Source: Mytilisepta virgata (lineage: Eukaryota; Mollusca; Bivalvia; Mytilida; Mytilidae). Taken from it: a stretch of DNA of 64,000 nt. A program made the position numbers and the translations under genes. Location: positions 2,046,001 to 2,110,000 of the forward strand of contig JAPWFG010000024.1 of NCBI GenBank assembly GCA_028015205.1, read 5' to 3'. This document shows, piece after piece, positions 35,620-46,920 of this stretch (within the stretch, counting starts at the first letter, position 1; each line of letters begins with the position of its first letter). The notes below the pieces were generated by a model. That model searched no databases. It was not told the DNA's origin and worked only from the letters and a program-made list of their open reading frames with translations.

Positions 35620-35648
35620 GATATTAGTATCTTTGGATTGTTATTTTT
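35620..35648 (+). repeat. Fragment of the 378-bp repeat
   Basis: ATATTAGTATCTTTGGATTG followed by TTATTTTT is identical to the start of copy A (33,454). The rest of the repeat is absent. It explains part of the spurious frame at 35,593-35,790. Confidence 0.75.
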
Positions 35649-36294
35649 ATTTAACTTTTATTCGTGCTACACCAGAATGAATGAAAATGTATTTATAACA
35701 ACTGCAACAACATTCAGAAACCCCTATGCTAAATACAGAAATTTAATCAACGGTTCTCAGAATTGCAAAAATAACAACCATTCAAATTGAGCGGATAAAC
35801 GATTTCCGGTGGGAGTAACACTAGAACAGCCAACTAAGTAGCGTGCAGCTCATATGGCAACTAATTTTTACCACGCTTGTGGTCCCAAAGCCTTTAAATT
35901 TGAAGGCCGTCATATTAGAATTTCCGATAAATGACGTTCGGCGTATGAATATGTCACCCAGTAATATAGTGCCATATGAAACCGCTCATTTCTTTCTTAT
36001 TTTGCCGAAAAATGTAGTTATTATGGAATTATTAGTAATAAGAATTGTTTTCCCGCAATTTATCGATGTATAAACTCGACCAAGTCACTCACAAACTTAA
36101 CATAAATTCCTGCGAACTCTATTCAGTTTGTGAGGGGACTGGTCCCCATTATACACCGATAAATATCTTCAAAACAACTCTTTTTACTAAAATAAAGACT
36201 ATGATAACACCTTGGGGAGCTGTTCAGTAAATAGTATAACCAAATTTACCCGCTAAGTATAAGTGGTTTTTACACTTTCTGAACTGAACCTTAA
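35649..36294. other. Stretch without a recognised gene
   Basis: A frame of 76 codons at 35,843-36,073 (+) lacks a recognisable motif or splice context. Nothing else was seen. Confidence 0.45.
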
Positions 36295-36997
36295 ACAGGT
36301 TGGGTATAACCCCTAATTGGGATATAATATCCAAATTGGGCTATAATAATCCAATTATAGTAAAATGGTATACCCAACTGGGGTATCTAGAGAATTTTAG
36401 AATTTTTTCTTTTATTGAGTATGAGCGAAGCTTTTTTTCTCTAAAAACTGTTTAGGCCCAATTAACTGTCATGAAATATGATACGAACTAGACAGAATAA
36501 AACTGCATTTAAACGAAACAAAGCAATATAAAAAAAAGTTATTATACCCGTTTTAGAAGCCATATAAACACTACGATACTTGCATTTATAATAATAATCG
36601 TTGTGCAAATAATATCTAAAAATGTAAATATGTGAAATCAATCTTAAAAAAATTTTTGAAACAACTTAAGTGAAGTATAAAAGTAATTATACATGTTAAT
36701 TTCCAAAGTTCGAAGAATAGAGTGTGTTCTTTTAATTAATTGTCAACATAAGACGACTAACAATGAAATACATGTATAAGAGTGGACAACATTTGGCATT
36801 CACAGAGGGTGGCTTTACCTTTGATTGGATTAGATTTACACGCAGTAATCTATTACACTGCAAGTGATCTAATTTTAACAGATATACAAGCGGTTTTAGT
36901 TTTAACAAATAATTTCAGTTCGCGGGTTAAACATTTTTGAATGCGCGCAACGTTTCATCCAAATACCCAATTGAAGTATACCCTTATTCCCAACCTG
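36295..36997. mobile_element. TIR DNA element, copy 2 (about 700 bp)
   Basis: Relative of 13,714-14,467 in the same orientation. The outer ends CAGGTTGGGTATAACCC (36,295 on) and ATTCCCAACCTG (about 36,986-36,997) are inverted repeats. Inside the left end, ATGGTATACCCAACTGGGGT matches copy 1. Extra left-hand sequence (36,301-36,357) repeats the CCCAATT(A/T)GGG theme and lengthens the inverted repeat beyond what is seen in copy 1. No transposase frame. Confidence 0.75.
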
Positions 36998-37219
36998 ATA
37001 AAATGATTTAATGAAGCAACGATTTAGTAATCCATGGTATAACTGGATAATGAGGGATTGAAAAATACGTCTAAAGTTGGTATAAGAAAATACAGGCTCA
37101 GATATATGTGGTGAAAAGATGCATGATTTAATATTACATATATATCCTGCCTTGAAAAAGGCATACGTGAATATCGCAGAGAAACAAATTATAGTTTATT
37201 TTCTGAAAAAGCATCGGGT

Positions 37220-37596
37220 TTGAAACTCCTAGGATGATGCCTCTGCTGGTGGACCCTAGGTCCCCGAGGGTATTCGCCAACCCAGTCGTCAGACTTGTCT
37301 GACATGATTATTCATTGATTTGTGACAGAAATTACCAGTATTTAGCAAAATTCAAAAATAATAGAAATACTAAGGGTTCGTTCCTTGTATTGCACATGGT
37401 AGATCGCCTTAGCTGAAATTTGGTTTCCTATTTCGGTATTTTTGGTTGAGTACTTCTTGTTTAATATAGTTTGGTTTTTGGTCTTCCAAATGTTTCGGTT
37501 TTAATGTTGCTGATGAGAGGTAACCCCTTGAAATGCGTCGCATACAGCATAGTATAAATTTACTATATCTAATATTAGTTATAGTATTGTTATTTT
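37220..37596 (+). repeat. 378-bp dispersed repeat, copy B
   Basis: Same order and orientation as copy A. Differences include CTGGTGGACCCTAGGTCCCC against CTCACGGACCCTGGGTTCCC in copy A, and GCGTCGCATACAGC against GCGTCGTATACAGC. It ends in TACTATATCTAATATTAGTT, that is, it continues into the start of a next unit before stopping, as expected for a fragment cut from a tandem array. Confidence 0.85.
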
Positions 37597-37719
37597 GCTT
37601 GTGCACCAAATTAAAAAACATAGGCAACCAGGAGCGTAGATCACTGACCTTGATTTAATATGCCTTTCAAACATTATACAAAGAACTGAACAATTCATTT
37701 AAACAAATTCTCCTCTGTG

Positions 37720-38488
37720 TTTTTTGGTGATGGACCACTAGACATAATTTTGAATGGGAATTTCCTTAGGACCATTCCAACAAAATTGTCATTTTAGTTT
37801 TAAGAAATAGTCTGAAACATTTGCCTGATTTTCTCTAGTTTTAGTAACAGTGGTCAAACTGATTAGAGGCCAAGATCACCAAACACCATTTGACAGAGGG
37901 AGTCATCTAAGGAACATTTCATTGAAGTTTCGTCTCAAATGCCACGATAGTTTCAGATCCGAAGAAATTCGATTATTTTGATGATTTGTACTATTTTCAT
38001 GATTTTGGTGATGGATATATTGATCGGGGTCCGAACCACCCCAATCTAATTAAAAACCGATCTCTCATCGCACCCGTTTTCTGATATGTCGCGTGGGAGA
38101 TCTAACGAAATCCGCTTTGAGGTCACATGTGAGTGAACTGGAACTTATGAATTTATAATGACATGCAAATGAGTTGACTTCCTATCAGTAAGCCAATCAA
38201 AAAAGTTTATGAATTCTGGGGACTGACGATTTCTTCGTAATCAACTTACAAGATCGCGTAAGCCGCAATTTCATTGGTCGAACAGGACACACCTACGAGG
38301 TGACCTCAAAGCGGGTTCCGTAGATGTCCCACGCGACATATCAGAAACTGGAGCGATGAGAGATCGGTTTTTAATTAGATTGGAACCACCCAAGCCACGA
38401 TTTAGCCAACTAGTTTCAAAGCAGAAGATATTAAGGTGTGTTTACGCTGGGAGACTGACACCAAGTGACGGTAATAGCTCACCTGGCC
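37720..38488 (-). mobile_element. AGCTCACC-type element, reverse orientation, partial, interrupted
   Basis: Read on the minus strand, the end at 38,470-38,488 (GGGCCAGGTGAGCTATT) followed by CACTTGGTGTCAGTC resembles the left end of the elements at 17,125 and 22,309. The CATTTCATTGAAGTTTCGTC block (37,915) and CTAGTTTTAGTAACAGTGG (37,837) have the style of the interior of that family. The second arm of the end hairpin is missing. It is interrupted at 38,042 by a MITE. The left limit is uncertain. Confidence 0.55.
38042..38382. mobile_element. Mutator-like MITE, 341 bp, with 9-bp target duplication
   Basis: The arms CAATCTAATTAAAAACCGAT (38,042 on) and ATCGGTTTTTAATTAGATTG (ending 38,382) are perfect over the first 30 bases or so. 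They stay paired over about 85 bp (to GGTCAC at about 38,132 and GTGACC at about 38,301) with few mismatches. The element is flanked by GAACCACCC at 38,033-38,041 and again at 38,383-38,391. Long TIRs with an 8-10 bp target duplication are typical of Mutator-like elements. The interior of about 170 bp has no frame. Removing it rejoins the host repeat cleanly. Confidence 0.88.
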
Positions 38489-39135
38489 CACAAATCCAAT
38501 TACTGCACATTTATGCGTATGAATTTGTGTCTGGTGATCCAGGATAGTTTTGATTTATACATTGGTGAGTAAATTTTGCTACAATTTTGGCTAAAAATAC
38601 ATCTGAAGTAAATTTACAAATGTGCAATAGTAAATTTGCATCTAGTGTGACCAGACGCCAGACGCAAATTTTGCACCAAGAGAAAAGAATGCTATATTAT
38701 ACATTCGGATGTAAAATTTGCATATATGTAATAATTGCTCTGGTCCATACGAATAGACTTTTGAATCATGTTTAGTAATTTTTATTTTGTAATTTATGGT
38801 AGTGGGAATCAAATATTCAAAAATTTCAAAGCTTCCCAATAAAATAAATACAACAACCGACACACTCTTTTAAGTAAATCTGGGGATGAAATCATTCCTG
38901 AAGGACATAATTCCTTGTCGTTTGAATTCGCCGGGTCCTTCCCTGATTTCTAGGTTAATAATTGTGCACTAGTTCTAACTGAAAATCCATGCGACCGCTG
39001 GACTTTTTTGAAAAAGTTATCAAGTACTACAAATAAAAAGAAAGAAAGAGAGAAAAATACCCTTACATGTGTATATTGTTGCAAAGAGAGATCGGTAAAC
39101 GTATAGTACACATTTAAGACATTAATTTTAACTAT
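38489..39135. other. Stretch without a recognised gene
   Basis: Overlapping frames at 38,587-38,775 (+) and 38,642-38,863 (-) are shadows and not coding. A short duplication of AAATTTGCAT words occurs at about 38,633 and 38,715. Confidence 0.5.
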
Positions 39136-39312
39136 AGTATTATTAAATGGTTTTTTTTATATTGCTCCTGTATTATGCCCAAGTACAGTCGTATTGGGTC
39201 GAGTATAGCTGTATTGGACTGAGGCAGCGCCGAGGCCCAGTACAGCTGTACGAGACCCAGACTGTACGAGACATAATACAGGATCAATATCAAAACACCC
39301 ATTTATGATACT
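39136..39312. mobile_element. Foldback (palindromic) element, about 177 bp
   Basis: ATATTGCTCCTGTATTATGC at 39,159 pairs with CATAATACAGGATCAATAT at 39,272-39,290, and the pairing continues outward (AGTATTATTAAATGG against CCCATTTATGATACT) and inward (GTACAGTCGTATTGGGTC and TACAGCTGTA words). The inner part repeats GTACAGCTGTAC-like palindromes. A partial second end (CCTGTATTATAACCATATTG) lies at about 39,447-39,466. Confidence 0.8.
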
Positions 39313-39527
39313 TTTATTCACCGATGACTTAAAATACACTATAAATTGTCTATTTACAATTCAATGTGTCTGAGAACTGTTCATTAAAACAGGTCTAATA
39401 CTGAAAAACCGGACCTGGTCGTTAATACAGGTCTATACAGAAAATCCTGTATTATAACCATATTGATGACCAGTTGTAGAAATGTATTTCAACACATTGG
39501 TTAATAAAATGTTATATTTATTTGGAC

Positions 39528-39640
39528 TTTAAGAATGTTATCTTTTGTACCAGATCTTGGACAGAGCACAGATCTTACATTTTGATTTTAAAGAATGGTA
39601 TATTTTGTACCAGATCTTGGACATTGCACAAATAAGGTTT
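39528..39640 (+). repeat. Two tandem copies of a 60-bp unit
   Basis: TAAAGAATG(G/T)TAT(A/C)TTTTGTACC and CAGATCTTGGACA recur at exactly 60-bp spacing (39,547 and 39,607). Only two units are present. Confidence 0.85.
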
Positions 39641-39650
39641 TAATTATATA

Positions 39651-40679
39651 ACCGACTTTGAACTTGTGCGATTATAAATTATGTTATTTGTACATTTATC
39701 ATATTGAATGTTTTGTATATAAAGTGTATAAAGTTTATGTAGGTAAATCTCATTGAAAATATAATCTAAAGCGTCAGGTCGAAAACAACTCTTGTAGAAT
39801 TGCGTCTGATAACATGAAATGCTAACCAAGATGACCGCTACAGCAGATCTTTGTTTCGCATCTAAACATATAGGAAAATTCACTTTTAAAACTTCTTTTT
39901 TGAAACCACAGAGGCAATTGCAACTTAACTGGACATCTATGATCCTTATGTTGTCCTCTTTCGTAAAAATGTCTGGTTAACCAGACTGACAACCATGATC
40001 TTTTTTCTTAATCATGTCTAATGACCCTTAATTACCACCTACCAAGGTGGCTCCCAATTGTCAGAAATTAGAAAATCACTTCTTTCTTTAAATAATTTGC
40101 ACAAAATTTAGCAAACATTAATTCGTTATTCAATCAGTTGAAAAATTGTAGCCAAACTAAAAAAAAGATTGTTTGAAAAAGAGTACTTTAATCTTATGCC
40201 GTGTTCACACTGAGCTAAACTTAGTGTAATGTTGGTGTACTCGACATGTAAACAAAACATGTTCCCATTCATAAAATTTAACGTTTATATTTGGTGTTAA
40301 ACAGGTTTTCGTTACATTAAATTGATAGTTAATGACTTTATGCCTTGTATGGGTTCAGTGTACATACCACCGGGTACTTAACTGCAGTTTAAAATATAAA
40401 TATCATAATAAAAACAGGATATGGAATGATCTTATACAAATAAAAGAAAATAGTTTACAATTCCACCAACATGAATGAATCACAATTCTAACTTATAGTT
40501 AATAGTCATATGAAGGTAAGGGAGCGAACATTTGAAAATTGAGGGGGGGGGGGGGGGGTGGTTGAGTTTTGTTCTTGGTCACACAATTGTTTCTCATACG
40601 CGAAGCAACAAAATACTTAAAAAATTTTTCAGTACAATGTATTAATCATTAATTACCTTGAATCAAACTTTTTTTTCTA
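39651..40679. other. Stretch without a recognised gene; poly-G tract
   Basis: A G run lies at about 40,542-40,558. No coding character and no delimited repeat elsewhere. Confidence 0.5.
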
Positions 40680-41235
40680 ACTTGAATTAAGTATGAAATT
40701 CATGTGAAGGTCTCAGACAGCCATGTACCCACCAAGGACTATCTATAGACCAAATATACCAGTTGCTGTGAAATGGAAATTATCCTAAAACAAGTCACTC
40801 AAGCATAAAATATAGGTCAAATGTAAGGTTTCAGATGTTTAAGTGGTATATACCCACTAAGAACTTCTATCAACCAAATACTTTGGGTCTAGTTAGTACA
40901 GTTGCTGAGAAATAGACTAAATCATGAAAATGTACATTAAGTCACGTTAAGTTCACGTGACAGGTGTTAGACTGGCATATCCACTAAGAACTGTCTTCAG
41001 ACCAAATATGCTGGGCCTAGGTATTATAGTTGATGAGATATGGACATAATCTCGAAAATGTAACACAAGTCACACAAGCATGAAATTGAGGTCAAGGTCC
41101 GGAGGCAGGTGTCAGACTGGCATGTACCCACTAAGAACTATCTAAAGGCCAAATAAGGTGGGTCTTGGTATTACAGTTGCAAGTCACTCATAGGTGAAAT
41201 TGAGGTCAAGGTTCAGGGACAAGTGTCCTCGGGGT
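40680..41235 (+). repeat. Diverged tandem repeat, about 126-144 bp period, four units
   Basis: Units carry TACCCAC(C/T)AAG(A/G)ACT at about 40,716, 40,852, 40,978 (TATCCACTAAGAACT) and 41,124, then AGACCAAATA(T/C), a GTTG(C/A)TGAGA block, CAAGTCAC(A/T)CA(A/T)(A/G) and GAAATTGAGGTCAAGGT. The repeat is of a type I recall from several bivalves, but no name can be assigned. Units differ by 20% or more, so the array is old. Confidence 0.75.
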
Positions 41236-41902
41236 GATCTTGTACCGACACACCGCGTCCTTTTAGGATAACTGTTACAGTTCTTTAAAGGGGTTCAAGT
41301 GTTAGGATAGACATTAGAATGGTTTAAAATTGGAACGTCCCATGTCTGCAAGGTTTCAATTGATAGCCGGTTCAGTCAACCATAAACATAGCACTAAAGT
41401 GCTGATCTGCAGCATTGCTGCTACATTACATTGTCATTGTAGACATCTTTCGCACTTACCTTATTTTCCTATACCTTATTCTTGTTTTGAGTCTTAGCAG
41501 GGTTTTTTATCTTAATAATTAAAAACTGGTTCCACCTTCATGCTGATACTCCACTGCCATATAATGAATCTACACAAATCTACTATTGTGCAAAAGAATA
41601 ATTGATCATTGATCAAATTTGGAGACACTCATACTGTTCCATTTAGAAATTATGTTGAACTGATATCGTTATCCAGAGATTCAACTATAATGGAGAAGCT
41701 GAATGGTTTATTAAAGACAATCACAATCAATGAATATATAAATGGTCACTAAAATAACTCATATAACTGTTAAGTCAGAACAAGTAATAATTTTCAATAT
41801 TTTGTTTTAAAACAGGTAAAACAAAAGGCCAACAACAGATAAACTATCGTACTACATAACATATTCTACAGTAACAGTCACTTTCTTACTTATGTATCAT
41901 CT
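41236..41902. other. Stretch without a recognised gene
   Basis: Nothing supported was seen on either strand. Confidence 0.5.
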
Positions 41903-42416
41903 TTGATACCAATTTTTGATGCACAAGATATGCACATTTCGTCGATTTACGACTCATCAATTGTGCTGAAGGTCTAAAATGTTGAAATCCAAACAATTAT
42001 CCAAAATGTTTCAAAACTACCTAAATTACCAAAAGGGGTTATGCCAAAACCATTTAAGGACAATAGTCACGCATGAGGGAGATACTCCTTAGTTTTTGCA
42101 AATTTTAGTTTTTTAACAGTAAATATTACATATATATTTCGGGCTAGTATCGAAATACTAGCAACTGAGCTGGAGAAACCCTCGAGCACTTGTAGTCCAC
42201 CTGCAGTGGGATCGAGTGGTAAAAATTCAATTCTTTGATACAGATTTTGATGTACAAGATGTGCACATTTCGTCGATTTAAGACTCATCAGTTGTGTTCA
42301 AGGCCTAAAATGTCGAAATCCAATATAATAATCCAAAACCTTGAAGAGCAAGTCAAAAATTACCAAATTGACCAAAACCATCTAAGAACAGAGCTCTGCA
42401 CGAGGGAGATACCATA
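41903..42416 (+). repeat. Two direct copies of a 190-bp dispersed repeat around a short spacer
   Basis: Copies at about 41,903-42,092 and 42,232-42,416 share TTGATACA-type starts, CACATTTCGTCGATTTA, GACTCATCA(A/G)TTGTG, CTAAAATGT(T/C)GAAATCCAA and a GAGGGAGATAC end. The 140-bp spacer contains CTAGTATCGAAATACTAG, a near-perfect palindrome. The repeat type (GCACATTTCGTC then GACTCATCA then GAGGGAGAT) is common in bivalve sequences as I remember them. The frame at 42,235-42,417 is a by-product. Confidence 0.75.
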
Positions 42417-42603
42417 ATGAAAATTATCCAAAATTTATAGTGTTCCCAATTAATATATCTTGTATGCATGTAAAATAAAAAAATTTACATAGAGAATTAA
42501 ATTGATTCAAATTGTTTTACAGTAGTATTTTTGTTCTTTGTTTACAAAAGTTATAGTTTTGGCATCCAAAACATCGCATGTGCATGTAACAAGAAAATAA
42601 ACC

Positions 42604-43121
42604 AGAGGCTCCAAAAAGCCTATATCGCTCATCTGATATTCCAATTTGTTCATCGCTAAGGGACCTTGAGATTAACATCCATGCCATGTTTGGTTTTCAG
42701 TAATTTTCAAGAAGAAGCCGTCTGTATGTAATTCCCATAGGGTCATATGTTAAACTAAGTCTTCCGTTGGCGGCCATCATGTATTATAGATCGGCACCAA
42801 AGCAACAGCACATGGCCAGAACGTCACAAGGAACACTCATGCTATGTTTGGTTTCATTCCATTCAGCGGTTCTCTAGGAAGATTTTTGTATGTATTTCCC
42901 ATAGGATCCTATGTTAAACTAAGTCCCCCGCTGGCAGCCATGTTGGATGACGGTGCAGCAACAAAGTAACAACACTTGGTCAGCACCTCATAAGGCACAT
43001 TCATGCCATGTTTGGTTTCAATCCATTCAGCGGTTCTCCAGAAATAGATTTCGTATGTATTTCCCATAGGGTCCAATGTTAAACTATGTCAAGTGATGGC
43101 AAAAGGGGTCAGGTTAGCTAA
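42604..43121 (-). mobile_element. AGCTCACC-type element, reverse orientation, about 518 bp
   Basis: The left border AGAGGCTCCAAAAAGCCT followed by a TCGCTCATCTG block is the complement of the right end of the satellite copies (CAGGTGAGCGA, then AGGCTCTTGAGAGCCT). The right border GTCAGGTTAGCTAAAA is the complement of TTTTAGCTAACCTGAC, matching the AGCTCACCTGGCC end with changes. The interior consists of three units of about 160 bp (starting at 42,680, 42,838 and 43,002 with CATG(C/C)(C/T)ATGTTTGGTTT), each holding TTCCCATAGG and TGTTAAACTA. Confidence 0.75.
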
Positions 43122-43737
43122 AAAGCAGACCGAAAATATATGACGGACGAAAATGTATATGTCACACAGAAAATTCAGGGTTCGCACATCTCCCTGGTAG
43201 TACTTGAAAATGAAAGTTCGAAATCATGGCTTGGAAATCAAAGTACTTTAATTTTACAAAAGGTCCATGGAACACGTTGAAAAATAGAATTTTGTTGAAA
43301 ATAAATATTTCTTTGAATGGGTTTTCGTTCGTGGATATCCTTTTTCCCGATTTTTTTCTGCGTATAAATAGACTTGTATCACTGGGCACTACTTACAGGA
43401 ACATGCTGTTTTAAGATATGGGAATTCCTGTGTCCGAATTTCATCACTCAATATTTCTGAGCGATGTATAATCCATGATCTGATTAAAATGCATGCCTGC
43501 AAACTTTGTCTTAAAGGCGAACTTGTTTATAATTATTTGAAGTTTTAAGTACTAATGTAGACAAGCGAAAGAATTTAAAATTCATAAATCTAAGATCCAG
43601 ACTTCGGACGAAAACAGATCAAGTATGATGTAATCACGAAAACGCAATCTACAATACCATTTTTACCCAAAATTTATGGTTCATGAATCACTAAATAGTC
43701 TACGAAGAAAAAAATTCACGTTAATTTTTTTTTTAAA
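43122..43737. other. Stretch without a recognised gene
   Basis: Overlapping frames at 43,162-43,389 (-) and 43,226-43,414 (+) are mutual shadows. Neither shows a motif. No repeat was delimited. Confidence 0.45.
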
Positions 43738-44005
43738 TCGTAAAGGTTCCACGGAACCCAGTGTCTCGGCTGCTTTCGCTGTTGTCTATGTTTCCAGTGT
43801 AATATTTGAATGTACATAATTTTTCTTTAAATCTTATTTATTGATCATGAACATGCTTCTTTGCCAGTTAGGTAAAAATCCAGGATGGTATAACAAAGTC
43901 ATTAATGCTTACACAGTGTAATTGTAAATGTTGATGCCGCCGACGACGACGACGGAATGAAGAATCGCTATGTCTCGCTTCCGCAGGCTCGACAAAAATG
44001 TAACA
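43738..44005. mobile_element. Dispersed bivalve-type repeat with GACGACGACG tract
   Basis: It starts with GGTTCCACGGAACC, a near-palindrome, and CAGTGTCTCGGCTGCTTT. It ends with GCCGACGACGACGACGG, AATCGCTATGTCTCGCTTCC and GCAGGCTCGACA. The end words TTCCGCAGGC are shared with the ends at 54,506-54,521 and 61,542-61,558. No coding capacity. Limits are approximate. Confidence 0.5.
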
Positions 44006-44592
44006 AGATGGGAAACAACGCTCTGTTATCATGCATGGTTATTTTGCTAAAAGATGTCGCTTCATATATTAAAGTAGGTGAATTTAAATAAAAAAATAAA
44101 TTTTCCGCAAAAATTATTGTTCTTTGGGCTTTTGTCATTTATCAATAAATACCGTGGGTTTTTATCTGCCTTTTGATTTTAACGAAATTATCGCCGAATA
44201 ATTTAAAATATTTGCGTGTTAGTTTGATAAATAGTTTCATCGTATTATTGTAACTTTTAAATGTTAGTCTTTTTAAATTATAATCAAACCCTATAAATAC
44301 TCGTGTACTTTTTAAAAACTTATCGTTTAACCGATGTACTCTACGATTTAATGTAATTATTCACTCCATATTCTGATACAAATTCTAACGGAATCATGTG
44401 ACCACTAAGTCAGTTAAATAACTTCAGCCATGAGAAATGTTTTCCCTTCTTAACGGATTTTTATATATGAACATACTACCAATCAAGTAATTACCTGATT
44501 ACATTTCCGACAAATGTATTCACTCAATACAACACAAAATAAAAGTCGAACGGAACCATGTGAACACTACTTAATAAGGGTTGACAGTATTT

Positions 44593-45010
44593 TTAGCTCA
44601 TCAGGCCCAGAACAGTGCCTCGGTCGTTTAACATTGGAACATAGGAAAAATCATTGAAAAATATTCTTATCCAAAACCACTTGGTCAATTGGAACCAAAC
44701 TTTCCAGCAATTGTCCTTAGGTGGTCCTCATTCGGAATGGCGTCTTATGATCCGCACTGTCAAGATAGATGGCCGCCGCAGCCGAGTTACTTTGACATAG
44801 GTTAATGCTTTGATTCTTGTGCTATCTTGTTCTAGTTTTTGTTTAGTTTATTGGCAACGTTGGTTAACATTTCATGTTATCATACGCAATTCTGAAAAAG
44901 GACCACCTACAGCCTATTGATGCCATCTTGCTCAGTGGTTCCAGACTAAAAAAGATTTTTAAAAGAATTTTTCTATTGGTACCTTTGCTAAACTAAATTC
45001 GATTGTGGCG
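44593..45010 (+). mobile_element. AGCTCACC-type element, partial
   Basis: TTTTTAGCTCATCAGGCCC at 44,590 resembles the left end of the family, followed by CAGTGCCTCGGTCGTTT. Interior words (CTTGGTCAATTGGAACCAAA, TTAGGTGGTCCTCATTC, GACCACCTACAG) recur within the element. No right end was found before the repeat at 45,080. The stretch has no credible gene. Confidence 0.45.
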
Positions 45011-45079
45011 GCCATCCTGATCTACAGACCGGTTCATCGTGCAGACACAATTCTGAAAGACCATTGCTGCCAACTCTGA

Positions 45080-45560
45080 TTCCAATTGACCAAGAAATGA
45101 AGTCCAAGGAAAAGACGGTCATGGGAATGGAACATAACAAACAAACGCCAAAATGATACATGCATAACTCTAAGAATAAAACCGTATAATAACCTAAAAC
45201 AAAACACAAAGAACAAGACAGCACAGAAACTAAAGCACTAGCAATTTGAACTCCTATTAAAACCTGGAGTGAAATCGGGATCTCCGGAAGGGTAAGCATG
45301 TCCTGCTCTGTTAACGGCACCTGTCACATTGCCACTGAATAAAAGCCAGTGAAGTGTCAAGACCGGTGAGGTTTCAATTCAAGAATGACGTGAAATCTAA
45401 CAGAAGATATCTAGTCTTATATGCGAGACAGAAACTTCGTATCGGCCAGTCATTTCAATTCAAGATGACGACCGTAAAACTTTTGGAGTGATGAAATTAA
45501 CTGGGAGACTGAACATAATCCTGTCTATGTGACAGCAATCTTGCCCTGTCGAGAAAGTCG
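45080..45560. mobile_element. Common bivalve dispersed repeat, longer copy
   Basis: The purine-rich body ends in a GGGATCTCCGGAAGGGTAAG block with TGTCCTGCTC and GGCACCTGTCACATTGCC. Then comes GAAACTTCGTATCG and GACGACCGTAAAACTTTTGG, AGTGATGAAATTAACTGGGA and TCGAGAAAGTCGCCGTTAAA. This order matches, as I recall it, a repeat widespread in mussels; 10,215-10,392 is a partial copy. The 110-codon frame at 44,988-45,320 (-) and its 60-codon companion read through this repeat and are not credible genes. Confidence 0.55.
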
Positions 45561-45626
45561 CCGTTAAATCAAAAATATTGCATAAACATATATTTTGCGA
45601 ATAATTCGTATAAAATCAACTCACTT

Positions 45627-45901
45627 ATATGTCATTCTCCCAAGTCAGGGTTTTGTATCCACGTTCGTTCCTACAAACCCTTGACATCACACATTCAGTT
45701 TTGCGGGTCGAACATATCGCGCCCGGTGTGTGACCTAGAAAATTCTACCTACGACGCAAATAGATTCTCTTCTGACCTAGAAAAGTAACCAATGAAAACC
45801 GTTCACTTCCGACCCGTAAAATATGAATGTGTGATGTCAGGGGTTTGTAGGAACGAACGTGGATACCAAACACCGACTCGGGAGGGGGGGTGATATATGT
45901 G
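45627..45901. mobile_element. Foldback MITE with about 75-bp arms
   Basis: GTATCCACGTTCGTTCCTAC at 45,655 pairs with GTAGGAACGAACGTGGATAC at 45,847-45,866. The pairing runs inward through CTTGACATCACACATTCA and CGGGTCG, and outward through CTCCCAAGTC and the complement of GACTCGGGAG to TATATGTCA / TGATATATG. The internal loop of about 120 bp has no frame. A short G run sits in the right arm. Limits were set where pairing fades. Confidence 0.85.
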
Positions 45902-46653
45902 CATAAAATAATAGCTCAGCCTAATTTCAATATTGATTCCTCTTCAGCTCGACTGGTACAGACAACGGTGTCGTTGGGGTTTATAGAATGTAGAACAATG
46001 GACCCAAAAGATAATAATTAGAAAAATATATGTTTCATATTATAAAGAATAAATACAACAGATTAACATGATTAATAATTTAAAAAAAAGAAAATCACAA
46101 GTATACAGACACTTTGCATGCACTGAAAAAATCCAAGTTGAACTTTAATTTATGTTTGTAGTCGCTACGAAAAACTAAGAAAACAAACGCCAAATGTTCA
46201 CTTTTCAACATATTTCTGAAGCTTGTACCAAAATCAATTTTAAATACATACAATCCATAATTATTCATCATTTAAGCCTAAACAAAACGAGTAATAGCTG
46301 TAACAGTGAACTGTTACGCTCTCCCAAACGAAGTAACTGATATCTCGAATTCCTTACATTACATTCAATAAATTATTTGTTTTTCAGAGACTGAAATGGG
46401 GAAATTGTTCTTAAAAAGTTTATGCATACTTAATGGAGAGGTTACTTGAAAATCGTGATAGGGGTATATTTTGTGACCCGAATTTTACAGTCATACAATG
46501 TCAAACTTGATCAACTTTTGCTTGTCGACATACTGCATTGACAGAGACATATATCCCAATATTTCTGAACCGTTTACGAGAACTTATTTTATTGTATGGT
46601 GTAATCAAATGCATTTGGTTTCATTAAATAAAAATAATAATAAGACTTCTTAC
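45902..46653. other. Stretch without a recognised gene
   Basis: A+T-rich and non-coding on both strands as far as can be seen. If 46,654-46,783 is an exon, the left part here would be its downstream intron. Confidence 0.45.
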
Positions 46654-46783
46654 CTGCCGTGATAAGTCCTCCGAACATCAAATCAGTGTAAAATATAAAA
46701 TTATCGTATTTCCCTATGGCTATATCGACCTTCAGAATTTCCCGTATTTCGGCACTGTGACGTCGTAAAGAGTTAACCCGACC
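46654..46783 (-). other. Possible internal exon with splice donor (weak)
   Basis: On the minus strand a frame is open from just after a TAG (46,784-46,786) to a good splice donor, GGCAG|GTAAGA, at 46,654/46,653. It reads SLRRHSAEIREILKVDIAIG followed by a hydrophobic end (FIFYTDLMFGGLITA). A weak acceptor (CTCATATTAG) lies at the TAG. The 43-codon open length is not unlikely by chance, and flanking words (GTGACGTCG, GCGACGTCA) hint at a repeat, so a transposable-element origin is an alternative. No family is recognised. Confidence 0.22.
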
Positions 46784-46920
46784 CTAATATGAGCTGATCC
46801 GAATAAATCAGCGACGTCATAATGTTTGACCCAACGTTGACCCGAATATATCAGGAAAACATTCGGTTATAGGCGGATGGCCATTGAAAACTAAGAAATT
46901 CCATTAATATTGCTAGTTAA

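Noticed and set aside
44988..45320. 110-codon frame on the minus strand with hydrophobic segments
   Set aside because: It lies across a common dispersed repeat (45,080-45,560), overlaps another frame on the same strand, and its apparent membrane segments come from complement of purine-rich repeat DNA.
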